DNA from: an uncultured Pseudomonadales bacterium
GTDB taxonomy: Bacteria; Pseudomonadota; Gammaproteobacteria; Pseudomonadales; Porticoccaceae
Length of the DNA: 64,000 bases
Direction of reading: 5' to 3'
Assembly: GCA_943788445.1 (NCBI GenBank)
Contig: CALSQH010000004.1
Location: 124,001 to 188,000 of the forward strand
Shown here: piece by piece, positions 38,994 to 47,161 of the stretch
Layout: each line of letters opens with the position of its first letter
Position numbering within the stretch: the stretch's first letter is position 1
Notes under the pieces: generated by a model
Seen by the model: the letters and a program-made list of their open reading frames with translations, nothing else
Told to the model about the DNA's origin: nothing
The model's database searches: none
Made by a program: the position numbers and the translations under genes

Positions 38994-40172
38994 TTAATCC
39001 TGTTGAAAATCTTTAATTAATGGCGCGAGAATGGCTATAACCTGATCTGCTTCAGCATCGCTCATAATCATTGGCGGCAGCAGTCTAATCACCGAATCCG
39101 ACGTCACGTTAATGATTAGACCTTTAGCCATAGCGGCAGGGAATAATGATTTGCAGGGTTTGTCGAGTTCAATGCCGATCATGCAGCCTTTTCCGCGAAT
39201 CTCTTTAACATGCGCCACATCGGCCAGGGCAGACTTAAATCCATCCATCAATCTGTCTCCTAGAATCGTTGCACGGTCACAGAGATTTTCCTGTTGAATG
39301 GTTGTAACCGCCGCCAATGCTGCTGCACAGGCCAGAGGGTTACCACCAAAGGTAGAACCATGATTCCCCGGCTGCATCAATTCGGCTGCTTCGCCATGGG
39401 CGAGGCAGGCACCAATTGGTACGCCATTACCCAGTCCCTTAGAGGTAGTTACCACATCGGGAATAATGCCGCTGTGCTGGTAGTAAAAGTATTTCCCTGT
39501 GCGCCCATTGCCCGTTTGAACCTCGTCGAGCATTAACAGCCAGCCCTTTTCGGTACAAAACTCACGCAGCTTTTTCAGGTAGGAGTCTGCGGCGATACGA
39601 ATACCGCCTTCGCCCTGAATTGGCTCGACAAATACCGCGCAGATATTGGGATTGTTCTCGGCGATAGTTTCGAGAGATTTAATATCATCAAAGGGTGCGC
39701 GAGCAAAACCACGTACCAGAGGTTCAAATCCGGCCTGAACCTTGCGGCTGCCTGAAGCACTCAACGTAGCCAATGTACGCCCATGAAAAGCATTATCCAT
39801 TACCAGCACGGTCGGCAATTTGATGCCTTTCTTGTGGCCGTGAAGGCGTGCCATTTTAATCGCTGCTTCATTGGCTTCAGCACCTGAATTGCCGAAGAAT
39901 ACTTTGTCCATACCCGAGACCTCGCAGAGTTCATCTGCGAGTTTGATCTGGTTGGGAATGGCAAAAAAGTTTGAGCAGTGGGTCAGAACAGAGGCCTGTT
40001 CGGCAACTGCTGCAGCAATAGCGGGGTGGGAATGTCCCAGTCCACAGACCGCGATACCCGATAGGGCATCGAGGTATTTATGCCCATTTGCGTCCCACAG
40101 CCAAGCGCCTTCCCCCTTTACTAGGGTGGCGGCTTTGGAGCCGTAGGTGTTCATTAATGCTTTAGTCGTCAT
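38994..40172 (-). CDS. argD: Acetylornithine aminotransferase
   Basis: PLP enzyme of arginine synthesis (and often lysine, as succinyl-DAP aminotransferase). The 392 residues show SGAEANEAAIKMAR, the aspartate-containing LLMLDEVQTGNGRTG, and the PLP lysine in TTSKGLGNGVPIGACLA. The N-terminus MTTKALMNTYGSKAATLVKG is typical. It is the promoter-proximal gene of the argD-argF pair. No clear ArgR box was visible by eye. Confidence 0.95.
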   Translation of the reverse strand: MTTKALMNTYGSKAATLVKGEGAWLWDANGHKYLDALSGIAVCGLGHSHPAIAAAVAEQASVLTHCSNFFAIPNQIKLADELCEVSGMDKVFFGNSGAEANEAAIKMARLHGHKKGIKLPTVLVMDNAFHGRTLATLSASGSRKVQAGFEPLVRGFARAPFDDIKSLETIAENNPNICAVFVEPIQGEGGIRIAADSYLKKLREFCTEKGWLLMLDEVQTGNGRTGKYFYYQHSGIIPDVVTTSKGLGNGVPIGACLAHGEAAELMQPGNHGSTFGGNPLACAAALAAVTTIQQENLCDRATILGDRLMDGFKSALADVAHVKEIRGKGCMIGIELDKPCKSLFPAAMAKGLIINVTSDSVIRLLPPMIMSDAEADQVIAILAPLIKDFQQD

Positions 40173-40234
40173 TGTCTTTTAAGCGTCCTTTGCGTATTTT
40201 TAAGGTAACTCTTAACGTAACTTTTTAACGCAAT

Positions 40235-40257
40235 AAAAAAAGGCAGCTGCGCTGCCC
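40235..40257 (-). terminator. Terminator of the porin-FMN-PepSY operon
   Basis: On the minus strand GGCAG-CGCAG-CTGCC followed by T7. It ends the operon about 95 bp after the PepSY gene. Confidence 0.88.
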
Positions 40258-40350
40258 ATTTGGTTGTAGCCAGTAATCAGTTAACTAGCTTGGTATTAAA
40301 TAGTAGCGTGGTTTATTTATGCTGGCAATATAGGATTGCAAAGGTAATGG

Positions 40351-41109
40351 CTATTGTTTGACGTGTCGCAGGCGACTTATCCACGCCAGCAGACCCGTAA
40401 TTGAGAGAATACACACCAACAACCCGATGATATCGATAAATAAAACCCCAAACTGACCAAAGAAACGCCCGCTATGCAGGTCGAGAATAACTGTCTCCAG
40501 AGAGATACTCGGTCCTGAATCCTGTTCTTCTAAATGCTGTTCGAGCACTTTGGGCAGTGGCGCAAAGGTGACTAGGGTATCCAGTAAGGTAGATTCTGTT
40601 TTAGATGAGGGGGTTATGGCAAGACTGTCGGAATTAAACTCAAGTACTGCTGAATCAGTCAGCAGATAGAGGCTGTCATCAACCGCAGTGATTGCCCGCG
40701 CATTGACCGGCAGCCCGTCTAGCTGAGTAAAACTTTCCAATAGGTCACCATCAGTGGTGAGTAAAAGCAGTGCATCCGCGCAGAGGGCAAAAAGGATTTT
40801 CTCATTTTTGCTGCCTGAAAGTAGGGGTGCTGAACAGGGTGCTACCGTTTTTTTATCCACATACAGCAGATTATTACCGTCGTGGTAGAGCCACTTATTG
40901 TCCAGCTGCAAGCCATTGATAGAGGGCTTTTCCAGTCCGTACCAGGACAGCAACCAATTATTCGAAAGACCTATACTGTTAAGTTTTAGGGCAGGCGAGT
41001 GATTTAAAGCAATACCGCTGATAGCCAGAAAAATGAGTACTATAAAAATGGACAGGCCAAGGCGGCGATGCCAGAGAATATTTGTCTTAATTGAATTTGT
41101 AGATTTCAC
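40351..41109 (-). CDS. PepSY-associated membrane protein
   Basis: A 252-residue inner-membrane protein with a TM segment near the start (LSIFIVLIFLAISGIALNHS, about 17-36) and another at the end (IDIIGLLVCILSITGLLAWI), and a periplasmic domain between. The sequence HRRLGLSIFI and the C-terminal HSGRFFGQFG then ITGLLAW match PepSY-TM family iron-regulated membrane proteins, which carry haem and pass electrons across the membrane for ferric-siderophore reduction. Histidines in these segments fit haem ligation. It follows the FMN-binding gene by 22 bp in a probable Fur-controlled operon. The specific substrate is unknown. Confidence 0.75.
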   Translation of the reverse strand: MKSTNSIKTNILWHRRLGLSIFIVLIFLAISGIALNHSPALKLNSIGLSNNWLLSWYGLEKPSINGLQLDNKWLYHDGNNLLYVDKKTVAPCSAPLLSGSKNEKILFALCADALLLLTTDGDLLESFTQLDGLPVNARAITAVDDSLYLLTDSAVLEFNSDSLAITPSSKTESTLLDTLVTFAPLPKVLEQHLEEQDSGPSISLETVILDLHSGRFFGQFGVLFIDIIGLLVCILSITGLLAWISRLRHVKQ

Positions 41110-41131
41110 CGAGACTCGCTTAATTTCTTCG

Positions 41132-41692
41132 CTATTTTTTGGGGTTTACTGCTTGGCTATGATAGTACAAAGCCAGTGCTGCTACCTTATTTACCGCCCA
41201 TACCGAGAGGGTTGCGCCAGTTATGCCATCAATTGACTTATCTAGCCTGTGTCTGTCGGTTAGCGTTGCCCCATTATACTGCGCCATGTAAGCAGGGAAA
41301 CGCACCTCACCGCCACGGCTCTCGCGGTAAGCAAGGATTTTTACTTTGATAATCTTGTTCTGGTCAACGACTACGCCGATGGTAATCGGCATTTCTTTTC
41401 CAATCTCTTCAAGAATCCATGCCGTTTTATCTGCAGATCTAGAGTAGCGAATACGTAATCCTTGCACGGGACGATCTAAAATTTTCTCTGCTTGCTGACG
41501 AATATCATCGGTTAGCCATAGTACTTTGGATTGTACTTGTACCTCGGCTTGAGTGCCCTGCTCGAGAAACACTTCGCTAATAAAATCTGGACCAGACTGA
41601 AAAACCCCCTTGGCGCTCACTGTAGATGAGGCCAAGAGGGCTGAAGTCAACAAACCTATAAAAAAAACTGCTGTGTAAAGGTTGTTATGCAT
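41132..41692 (-). CDS. Periplasmic FMN-binding protein (covalent flavin)
   Basis: A 186-residue exported protein with a signal peptide (FFIGLLTSALLASSTVSAKG). The C-terminal FMN_bind domain contains DGITGATLSVWAVNKVA, where the threonine of GAT is the usual site for flavin attachment by ApbE. It probably receives electrons from, or passes them to, the PepSY membrane protein encoded 22 bp downstream. The gene lies 14 bp after the porin gene, so the three are one transcript. No ApbE gene is in the window. Confidence 0.83.
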   Translation of the reverse strand: MHNNLYTAVFFIGLLTSALLASSTVSAKGVFQSGPDFISEVFLEQGTQAEVQVQSKVLWLTDDIRQQAEKILDRPVQGLRIRYSRSADKTAWILEEIGKEMPITIGVVVDQNKIIKVKILAYRESRGGEVRFPAYMAQYNGATLTDRHRLDKSIDGITGATLSVWAVNKVAALALYYHSQAVNPKK

Positions 41693-41706
41693 TCAAATTT
41701 TCCAAA

Positions 41707-42912
41707 TTAATAAGAGTATCCAACACCGATATTGATCCCATCTTTACCTGAACCTGATTCATTGTCTTGGTTCTGATAGTCTATTTTAAAGACAACATTG
41801 GGGTGCAGCCAGTAATTAATACCAATATCAAATTGTTCAATTGCACTATCAGCAGCGCTGCCAGCTGTATTGTCATACTCACTAAATCGAGCGAACAAGC
41901 CAAACTTGTCGCTGATCTTATATGAAGGCTCTACATAGAAGCCTGTCTGCTCGTCTGCACCGACTTTTGTTGCGTTAATAGCATCATCAAAATCCCAGGT
42001 CGCGTAGAGTGCACGCAGTTGGAAATCGTCTTTTTTCCATGCTAAGTGTGTCTCTACAAGAGTTGCACTGATCGATTCCCCTTCACCCTGACGAACATTA
42101 TTTTGTCTTTGAACCGATGTTGCGAGTTCTAGGCCAGGAATAGCGGTGTACTTTAAACGGCCGGTAAAGGCTATATCATCGGCTTTAGCCTTGCCAACTT
42201 TCTGGCGTCCGTCGCGTGGCTTATATTTGCCATCTGGGATATATAAACCAGAGTGGGCAGCAAAGTCGTAGCTCAGCCCCTCACTAATTTCACCATTGAT
42301 CGCAGCACCACCTTCCCACCAAGTCGCTGGGATAATGTTCTTCTCTACAGTATTACGCTCAGTACCATAAAATGTATTAGGCTCATGTGTTTCGTTGATG
42401 ATTCCGATTGGCAGCAAAAACAGACCGGCTTTTGCGCTGTGATTGCCCGCGAAATCCCACTCGACATAGGCTTGCTCAAGCTCTACTTCGCCGACTTTGC
42501 CCTCTCCAGCAATACTGTGTTCCACTTCTAGTTCAGAAAAGAAGCGCACGTCATCAGAGAATTGATGGCCGGTAAAGATAACAAAGCGATGGAAATCAAT
42601 GGCGTCGGTATAGCCACTGCCGTCATCGTTTTCTAGGTTGTTGTAATGCAATTCGCCATAACCACCAAAGGTGGTCTTGCTTGCGGCGGGAGAGGTCGTC
42701 GATATTCTTTCAACTGCGCTGATAGTTGCCTCTGCAACAATTTCAGTTTCCGTTAACCGTGAAGCGTTGGCTGTCAGCTGGTTTTTTAATGTAGAAATCT
42801 CATCTTGCTGCTGTTGAATAATTGTCCACATCTCTTCTGCGGTAGGTGTTGCGGCCTGCGCTATGGCTGTTAAATTTAAGCCAATCAAAGTGGCGAGTAC
42901 TTGCTTTTTCAT
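41707..42912 (-). CDS. Outer-membrane porin (DcaP/OprP-like) with coiled-coil N-terminus
   Basis: A 401-residue exported protein: signal peptide (KKQVLATLIGLNLTAIAQAA), then a coiled coil (EEMWTIIQQQQDEISTLKNQ) as in trimeric porins such as DcaP. A barrel of alternating strands follows (GGYGELHYNNLEN, AYVEWDFAGN, EHSAKAGLF in part) ending INIGVGYSY with a terminal aromatic. It is the first gene of the operon with the FMN-binding and PepSY genes, and its upstream region contains a Fur-box palindrome. I infer diffusion of an iron chelate or of a substrate under iron limitation. Confidence 0.8.
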   Translation of the reverse strand: MKKQVLATLIGLNLTAIAQAATPTAEEMWTIIQQQQDEISTLKNQLTANASRLTETEIVAEATISAVERISTTSPAASKTTFGGYGELHYNNLENDDGSGYTDAIDFHRFVIFTGHQFSDDVRFFSELEVEHSIAGEGKVGEVELEQAYVEWDFAGNHSAKAGLFLLPIGIINETHEPNTFYGTERNTVEKNIIPATWWEGGAAINGEISEGLSYDFAAHSGLYIPDGKYKPRDGRQKVGKAKADDIAFTGRLKYTAIPGLELATSVQRQNNVRQGEGESISATLVETHLAWKKDDFQLRALYATWDFDDAINATKVGADEQTGFYVEPSYKISDKFGLFARFSEYDNTAGSAADSAIEQFDIGINYWLHPNVVFKIDYQNQDNESGSGKDGINIGVGYSY

Positions 42913-43025
42913 GTATCCAAAACCTCGTTTAAAGTCTTATGTGCTTGGTCTAAACATACCCTAGACTCAGAAATAGATTAGACGTGATCAAATTGAGGTG
43001 TGACTATACTTTCATATAAATGCTG

Positions 43026-43054
43026 CAAATGCAAATCATTCTCATTTGCATTTG
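43026..43054. promoter_or_regulatory. Fur box
   Basis: CAAATGCAAAT-CATTCTC-ATTTGCATTTG is a perfect 11-bp inverted repeat and resembles the Fur consensus core (AAATGA-AAT-ATT-TCATTT). It lies 114 bp upstream of the porin start (minus strand) and 150 bp upstream of grxD (plus strand). Confidence 0.8.
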
Positions 43055-43204
43055 AATATCTTAAAATTTAATCTGTCTGATTAATTGCCACGTATTGCCG
43101 TCGTAAGTAAAATTAAATAGCTATCGATGGTGTCGTCAATGCTTTTAAACGGTTAAAATGCCATTCAAAAGCAGTAGTCAATTAATTTAGAGGAATTTGT
43201 CTTT

Positions 43205-43528
43205 ATGGACATTATGGAAACCATTCGTGATCAGGTAGAAAGCAACGCAATTATTCTTTATATGAAAGGCTCGCCCAATCAGCCGCAGTGTGGATTTTCT
43301 TCCCGCACAGTACAGGCTTTAATGGGTTGCGGGCAGCGTTTTGCCTATGTTGATATTCTATCTAATCCAGAGATTCGCGCTAACCTACCAACCTATGGCA
43401 ACTGGCCGACTTTCCCTCAGTTATGGGTTAAAGGCGAGCTTATCGGCGGCTGTGATATTGTTACTGAGATGCATGAAAAGGGTGAGCTAAAACCATTGAT
43501 TGATGAAGCGGCACCCGCCGAAGAGTAA
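43205..43528 (+). CDS. grxD: Monothiol glutaredoxin GrxD
   Basis: A CGFS-type glutaredoxin that carries and hands over [2Fe-2S] clusters. The 107 residues start MDIMETIRDQVESNAIILYM; the cluster-ligand cysteine lies in PQCGFSSRTVQAL, and the glutathione-binding GNWPTFPQLWVKGELIGGCD follows. It is upstream of a peroxiredoxin gene by 55 bp and shares its upstream region with the Fur-box porin operon, so both may answer to iron or oxidative stress. Confidence 0.96.
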   Translation: MDIMETIRDQVESNAIILYMKGSPNQPQCGFSSRTVQALMGCGQRFAYVDILSNPEIRANLPTYGNWPTFPQLWVKGELIGGCDIVTEMHEKGELKPLIDEAAPAEE

Positions 43529-43583
43529 ATCGCCGTAACGATTTTTTTTATTAAATTTTTATTTTTATATTAGGAGTATTTAA

Positions 43584-44189
43584 ATGGGTGTATTAGTTGG
43601 AAGGCCAGCGCCTGACTTCACTGCAGCAGCAGTGGCTGGAAGCGGCGAAATTATCGAAAATTACAACTTGGCAGAAAGCATCAAAGGCAAGAAAGCAGTT
43701 ATCTTCTTTTATCCTTTGGATTTCACCTTTGTCTGCCCGTCAGAATTGATCGCCTTTGATCACCGTTATGCAGAATTCCAAAGCCGTGGCGTGGAAGTAA
43801 TTGGTGTTTCAATTGACTCTCAGTTCTCACACAACGCATGGCGCAACACTGCAATCAATGATGGCGGTATTGGCCAAGTGAAATATGCACTGGTTGCCGA
43901 TGTTAAACACGAAATCTGCAACGCCTATGATGTAGAGCATCCAGAAGCCGGTATCGCATTCCGCGCCTCTTTCCTTATCGATGAAGAAGGTATGGTTCGT
44001 CACCAGGTAGTGAATGATCTGCCATTGGGCCGTAACGTTGATGAAATGTTGCGTATGATCGATGCACTGAACTTCCACGAAGAGCACGGCGAAGTTTGCC
44101 CTGCTGGCTGGACTAAAGGTGATGCGGGTATGAAGGACACCACTGCTGGTGTTGCTGAATATCTGTCAGAGCACGCTGAAGGACTGTAA
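43584..44189 (+). CDS. 2-Cys peroxiredoxin (AhpC/TSA family)
   Basis: Reduces hydrogen peroxide and organic peroxides. The 201 residues carry the peroxidatic cysteine in YPLDFTFVCPSELIAFD (residue 51) and the resolving cysteine in HGEVCPAGWTKG (about residue 170), so it is a typical 2-Cys enzyme recycled by thioredoxin or AhpF. GAGTAT precedes the ATG. It sits behind grxD and ends at a strong terminator. Confidence 0.96.
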   Translation: MGVLVGRPAPDFTAAAVAGSGEIIENYNLAESIKGKKAVIFFYPLDFTFVCPSELIAFDHRYAEFQSRGVEVIGVSIDSQFSHNAWRNTAINDGGIGQVKYALVADVKHEICNAYDVEHPEAGIAFRASFLIDEEGMVRHQVVNDLPLGRNVDEMLRMIDALNFHEEHGEVCPAGWTKGDAGMKDTTAGVAEYLSEHAEGL

Positions 44190-44221
44190 AAAGTCAGCGC
44201 TAATCTGTCGCTTAGATCTAA

Positions 44222-44257
44222 AAAACCCCGTACTTATAAAGCGCGGGGTTTTTTTAT
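44222..44257 (+). terminator. Terminator of the peroxiredoxin gene
   Basis: AAACCCCG-TACTTATAAAGCG-CGGGGTTT with a T7 run. Confidence 0.9.
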
Positions 44258-44393
44258 GACTGTTGATTAGTAGAAGAGTATTTTGCCAACTCGTTACAGG
44301 CAATCCCGGTGGCAGGTCACACTAATCCCTTGAGTTAATTACTATGATGAACGCTGTTTAAAACTATCCTTTAACTCATTCAGGGAATGACCG

Positions 44394-45143
44394 ATGATTT
44401 CATTACGCAGTATATTAGTTGTAGCTATAACTCTTACGCCATTAACAGTAGTTGCTGATGTTGTTGGTCTCTATGTTGGTGGCGGTTCCTGGCAGGCGAG
44501 TCCGGAAGGCAATATTGGGCGCACCGACATCGATCTGAAATCGACTCTAAATCTTGACGAGCAAAATAATCAGTTTGTTTTTGTCGCCTTTGAGCATCCG
44601 GTTCCCCTGTTGCCGAATATTCGTGTGCAACATAGTGAAATGCAGTGGGCCGGCAATGCGTTGGTAACCGCCGGCACTAATCTAAATGGCAACCCCTTTG
44701 CCAGCGATCAGCAGGTCGATGTCTCTCTAGATCTAACCCACACAGATGTAACCCTCTACTACGAAGTTCTTGATAATGTGGTGGATTTGGATATTGGTAT
44801 TACCGCCCGTGCTTTTGATGGCCAGGCAAGCCTGATTGGACCCAATCAGCAGGAATCAATCGATTTGGATGCTTTAGGCCCGTTGCTCTATGGGCAAGCT
44901 GGGGTAGATATCCCGCTAACTGGATTCTCAGCTCATGTAATTGCTAACTGGATTAATGTCGATGAATTTAGACTCATCGATTGGGCGGCACAGATAGCCT
45001 ATGAGTTTGACCTATTTCCGGCAATGGATGCCGGTGTGATCCTTGGCTTCCGCTCAATGTTGGTTGAGTTAGATGATCTTGATGATCTGCAATCAGATGC
45101 TACCTTTGAGGGCTACTATTTGGCGTTGCAGCTACATTTCTAA
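44394..45143 (+). CDS. TIGR04219-type outer-membrane beta-barrel protein
   Basis: A 249-residue exported protein with a signal peptide (LRSILVVAITLTPLTVVADV). VGLYVGGGSWQASPEGNIG, DIDLKSTLNLDEQNN and the closing GYYLALQLHF fit the TIGR04219 family of small outer-membrane barrels found in gammaproteobacteria. The strands alternate polar and hydrophobic residues and the last residue is phenylalanine, the barrel assembly signal. The function of the family is not known. The gene is single and converges on a Nudix gene. Confidence 0.82.
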   Translation: MISLRSILVVAITLTPLTVVADVVGLYVGGGSWQASPEGNIGRTDIDLKSTLNLDEQNNQFVFVAFEHPVPLLPNIRVQHSEMQWAGNALVTAGTNLNGNPFASDQQVDVSLDLTHTDVTLYYEVLDNVVDLDIGITARAFDGQASLIGPNQQESIDLDALGPLLYGQAGVDIPLTGFSAHVIANWINVDEFRLIDWAAQIAYEFDLFPAMDAGVILGFRSMLVELDDLDDLQSDATFEGYYLALQLHF

Positions 45144-45157
45144 TAAGCCTATATCAA

Positions 45158-45715
45158 CTATGAAATAGAGCGTGGGCTTTTCCAAGGGCGCTGTATCTCA
45201 TCGTGGTGGACAACGAAATTCCCGCTCTGACGATCACTCAAAAAATGGTGCAGGGCCAGTTCAACCACTGGGAATGCCAGTTCATTCCAGGGTATATCCG
45301 CCTCATCAAACAGCGCCACTTCAGATGACTCGAAAGTTGGATTAAATTTAGGCTCTGCCAGTTTTGCGCGATAGAAAACATACACCTGATTGATCTGTGG
45401 GATATCGAAAAGTGCGTATAGACTGGGTTCTATAACCTGTGCGTTGGCCTCTTCTTCACATTCACGCAATGCCCCCTGAAGTGATGACTCCCCATTCTCT
45501 AAAAAACCTGCGGGCAGTGTCCAGAACCCATGGCGCGGTTCAATGGCTCGCCGGCAGAGTAATATTTTGTCGCCATAAACAGGCAGAACCCCAGCTATAA
45601 CCCGTGGATTTTCATAATGAATTGTCAGGCAGTATTCGCAAACATGGCGCACGCGATTATCACCTTCGGGGATTTTTTTTATGACGGACTCGCCGCAACT
45701 GGAACAAAAATTCAT
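45158..45715 (-). CDS. Nudix hydrolase with N-terminal zinc ribbon
   Basis: The frame extends to 45769, but ATG 45715 (MNFCSSCGESVIKKIPEGDN) is the sensible start and gives 185 residues. A zinc ribbon (CSSC at 4-7 and CEYC about 27-30) precedes the Nudix box GFLENGESSLQGALRECEEEA (G-x5-E-x7-RE-x2-EE). This zinc-ribbon Nudix group hydrolyses nucleotide-linked compounds such as ADP-ribose or FAD-type substrates in relatives; the exact substrate is uncertain. It is divergent from the second Nudix gene, 41 bp away. Confidence 0.88.
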   Translation of the reverse strand: MNFCSSCGESVIKKIPEGDNRVRHVCEYCLTIHYENPRVIAGVLPVYGDKILLCRRAIEPRHGFWTLPAGFLENGESSLQGALRECEEEANAQVIEPSLYALFDIPQINQVYVFYRAKLAEPKFNPTFESSEVALFDEADIPWNELAFPVVELALHHFLSDRQSGNFVVHHDEIQRPWKSPRSIS

Positions 45716-45756
45716 CAAAAGCTCAGAAATAAAACAGACCTGCGTATAATGCACAA

Positions 45757-46377
45757 ATGTTAGAAACAATTGTTAAAAATCTCGAAAAATTTCCCCTTTG
45801 CAGAACTCAGCCTCTGGTCGACCAGCACCGCTCAACGGCGGCGGTTCTAGTAGCGTTGATTGATGATGGTGAAATTCCAGAGATTATTTTAACTCAGCGT
45901 GCACATCATCTTAATAATCACGCGGGTGAGGTCGCCTTTCCCGGGGGTATGTGGGATATGGCTGATAGTGATCTATTGCAAACTGCACTGCGCGAAGCGC
46001 AAGAAGAAATTGGTTTGAATCCGACGTTGGTAAACGTGGTGGCTACCCTGCCCAGTGCCTCGCCAAAACGGCGCAGTTTGAGGGTAACCCCGTTTGTTGG
46101 TCTGCTTAGTGGTTCCCCGGTCTTGGTTGGAGATCCATCTGAGATTGGCTCGATTTTCACTGTGCCACTGAGTTACTTTTTAGATATCAGTCGCTATGAG
46201 TATTTTGATCTGATCCATCAGGGTGAATCGATAAGTTTTCCCTGCTTGCATTATCAAGGCTATCAAATCTGGGGCTTTACGCTACGGGTTATAACCGATA
46301 TGTTAAACGAAACTCTGGGGGCCGAGTTGAATTTAACCTATCCCAGTCATCAGGACATTCAATTGCTACGTAATTAA
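45757..46377 (+). CDS. nudL: CoA-pyrophosphatase-type Nudix hydrolase
   Basis: A 206-residue Nudix protein with the UPF0035/NudL pattern: ILTQRAHHLNNHAGEVAFPG, where the histidine-containing segment precedes the Nudix box, then GGMWDMADSDLLQTALREAQ and EEIGL. The family cleaves coenzyme A to 4'-phosphopantetheine and 3',5'-ADP. It lies 35 bp upstream of the gamma carbonic anhydrase gene and may be in one operon with it. Confidence 0.9.
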   Translation: MLETIVKNLEKFPLCRTQPLVDQHRSTAAVLVALIDDGEIPEIILTQRAHHLNNHAGEVAFPGGMWDMADSDLLQTALREAQEEIGLNPTLVNVVATLPSASPKRRSLRVTPFVGLLSGSPVLVGDPSEIGSIFTVPLSYFLDISRYEYFDLIHQGESISFPCLHYQGYQIWGFTLRVITDMLNETLGAELNLTYPSHQDIQLLRN

Positions 46378-46412
46378 GTAGTTGAATTCGCCGTAAAGGA
46401 AAAGGCAAAAAA

Positions 46413-46937
46413 ATGATTTATCGAATTGGTGATCAGAAACCAGATATACACCCCTCGGTATTTGTTGCCCAAAGCGCAGATATTATGGGCCAGGTGACCC
46501 TGAGAGAGAATTCCAGCGTCTGGTTTAATGCAGTGATTCGCGGCGACTGCGACCATATTGAAGTGGGTGCGCGGAGTAATATCCAAGACGGTGCCGTATT
46601 GCATTGTGACCCGGGCAAGCCTCTTGTGATCGGTGAAGATGTCACCGTTGGACACAATGCGATGGTTCACTGCCTTGAAGTGGGTGATCGCACGCTAGTG
46701 GGAATAAACGCGGTGGTGCTAGATGGCGCTAAAATTGGCAGTGACTGTATTATTGGTGCCAATACGCTGGTTAAAGCCAATGCAGTGATTCCTGATGGGT
46801 CCTTGGTAGTGGGTTCGCCTGGCGTTGTTGTTCGTCAACTGGATGAGCAGGCTAAACAGCTCCTACTCGGATCGGCAGCCATTTATGTTGAAAAAGCCGC
46901 TAAAATGGCGACTGATATTGAAGAGATAAAAGACTGA
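46413..46937 (+). CDS. Gamma-class carbonic anhydrase family protein (YrdA-like)
   Basis: A left-handed beta-helix hexapeptide-repeat protein of 174 residues. Metal-ligand histidines are seen in DGAVLHCDPG and in VGHNAMVHCLEVG, and the repeats run from SVFVAQSADIMGQVTL to GSLVVGSPGVVVRQL. Members bind zinc or iron; many have weak or no measurable hydratase activity, so the role in the cell is unsettled. The stop overlaps the next start by one base (TGATG). Confidence 0.92.
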   Translation: MIYRIGDQKPDIHPSVFVAQSADIMGQVTLRENSSVWFNAVIRGDCDHIEVGARSNIQDGAVLHCDPGKPLVIGEDVTVGHNAMVHCLEVGDRTLVGINAVVLDGAKIGSDCIIGANTLVKANAVIPDGSLVVGSPGVVVRQLDEQAKQLLLGSAAIYVEKAAKMATDIEEIKD

Positions 46938-47122
46938 TGACAGATAAACCCATAGCATCGCCGTGCAACTCTATTTGCACGTTAAATGATCAAGACATAT
47001 GCCTCGGCTGTTACCGAAGCGCCGACGAAATTCGCAAGTGGAGTGTTCTTGATAATGATCAAAGGCTCGATGTACTGATTGCCTGCGGTGAGCGCAATCG
47101 CAAGGTCAATCCGTTTTACTAG
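46937..47122 (+). CDS. DUF1289 small cysteine protein
   Basis: A 61-residue protein with the conserved pattern SPCNSICTLNDQDICLGCYR, then SADEIRKWSVL. The four cysteines probably bind a metal. The function is unknown; in many gammaproteobacteria it lies beside carbonic anhydrase or Nudix genes as here. It is translationally coupled to the upstream gene. Confidence 0.92.
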   Translation: MTDKPIASPCNSICTLNDQDICLGCYRSADEIRKWSVLDNDQRLDVLIACGERNRKVNPFY

Positions 47123-47161
47123 CTGTACTACCTGAGCCGTTCATAGTCCGTTCAGCCGCGT

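Noticed and set aside
43026..43054. Reading the CAAATGCAAAT palindrome as a rho-independent terminator.
   Set aside because: The stem is AT-rich, has no T run, and lies between two divergent promoters; a Fur operator explains it better.
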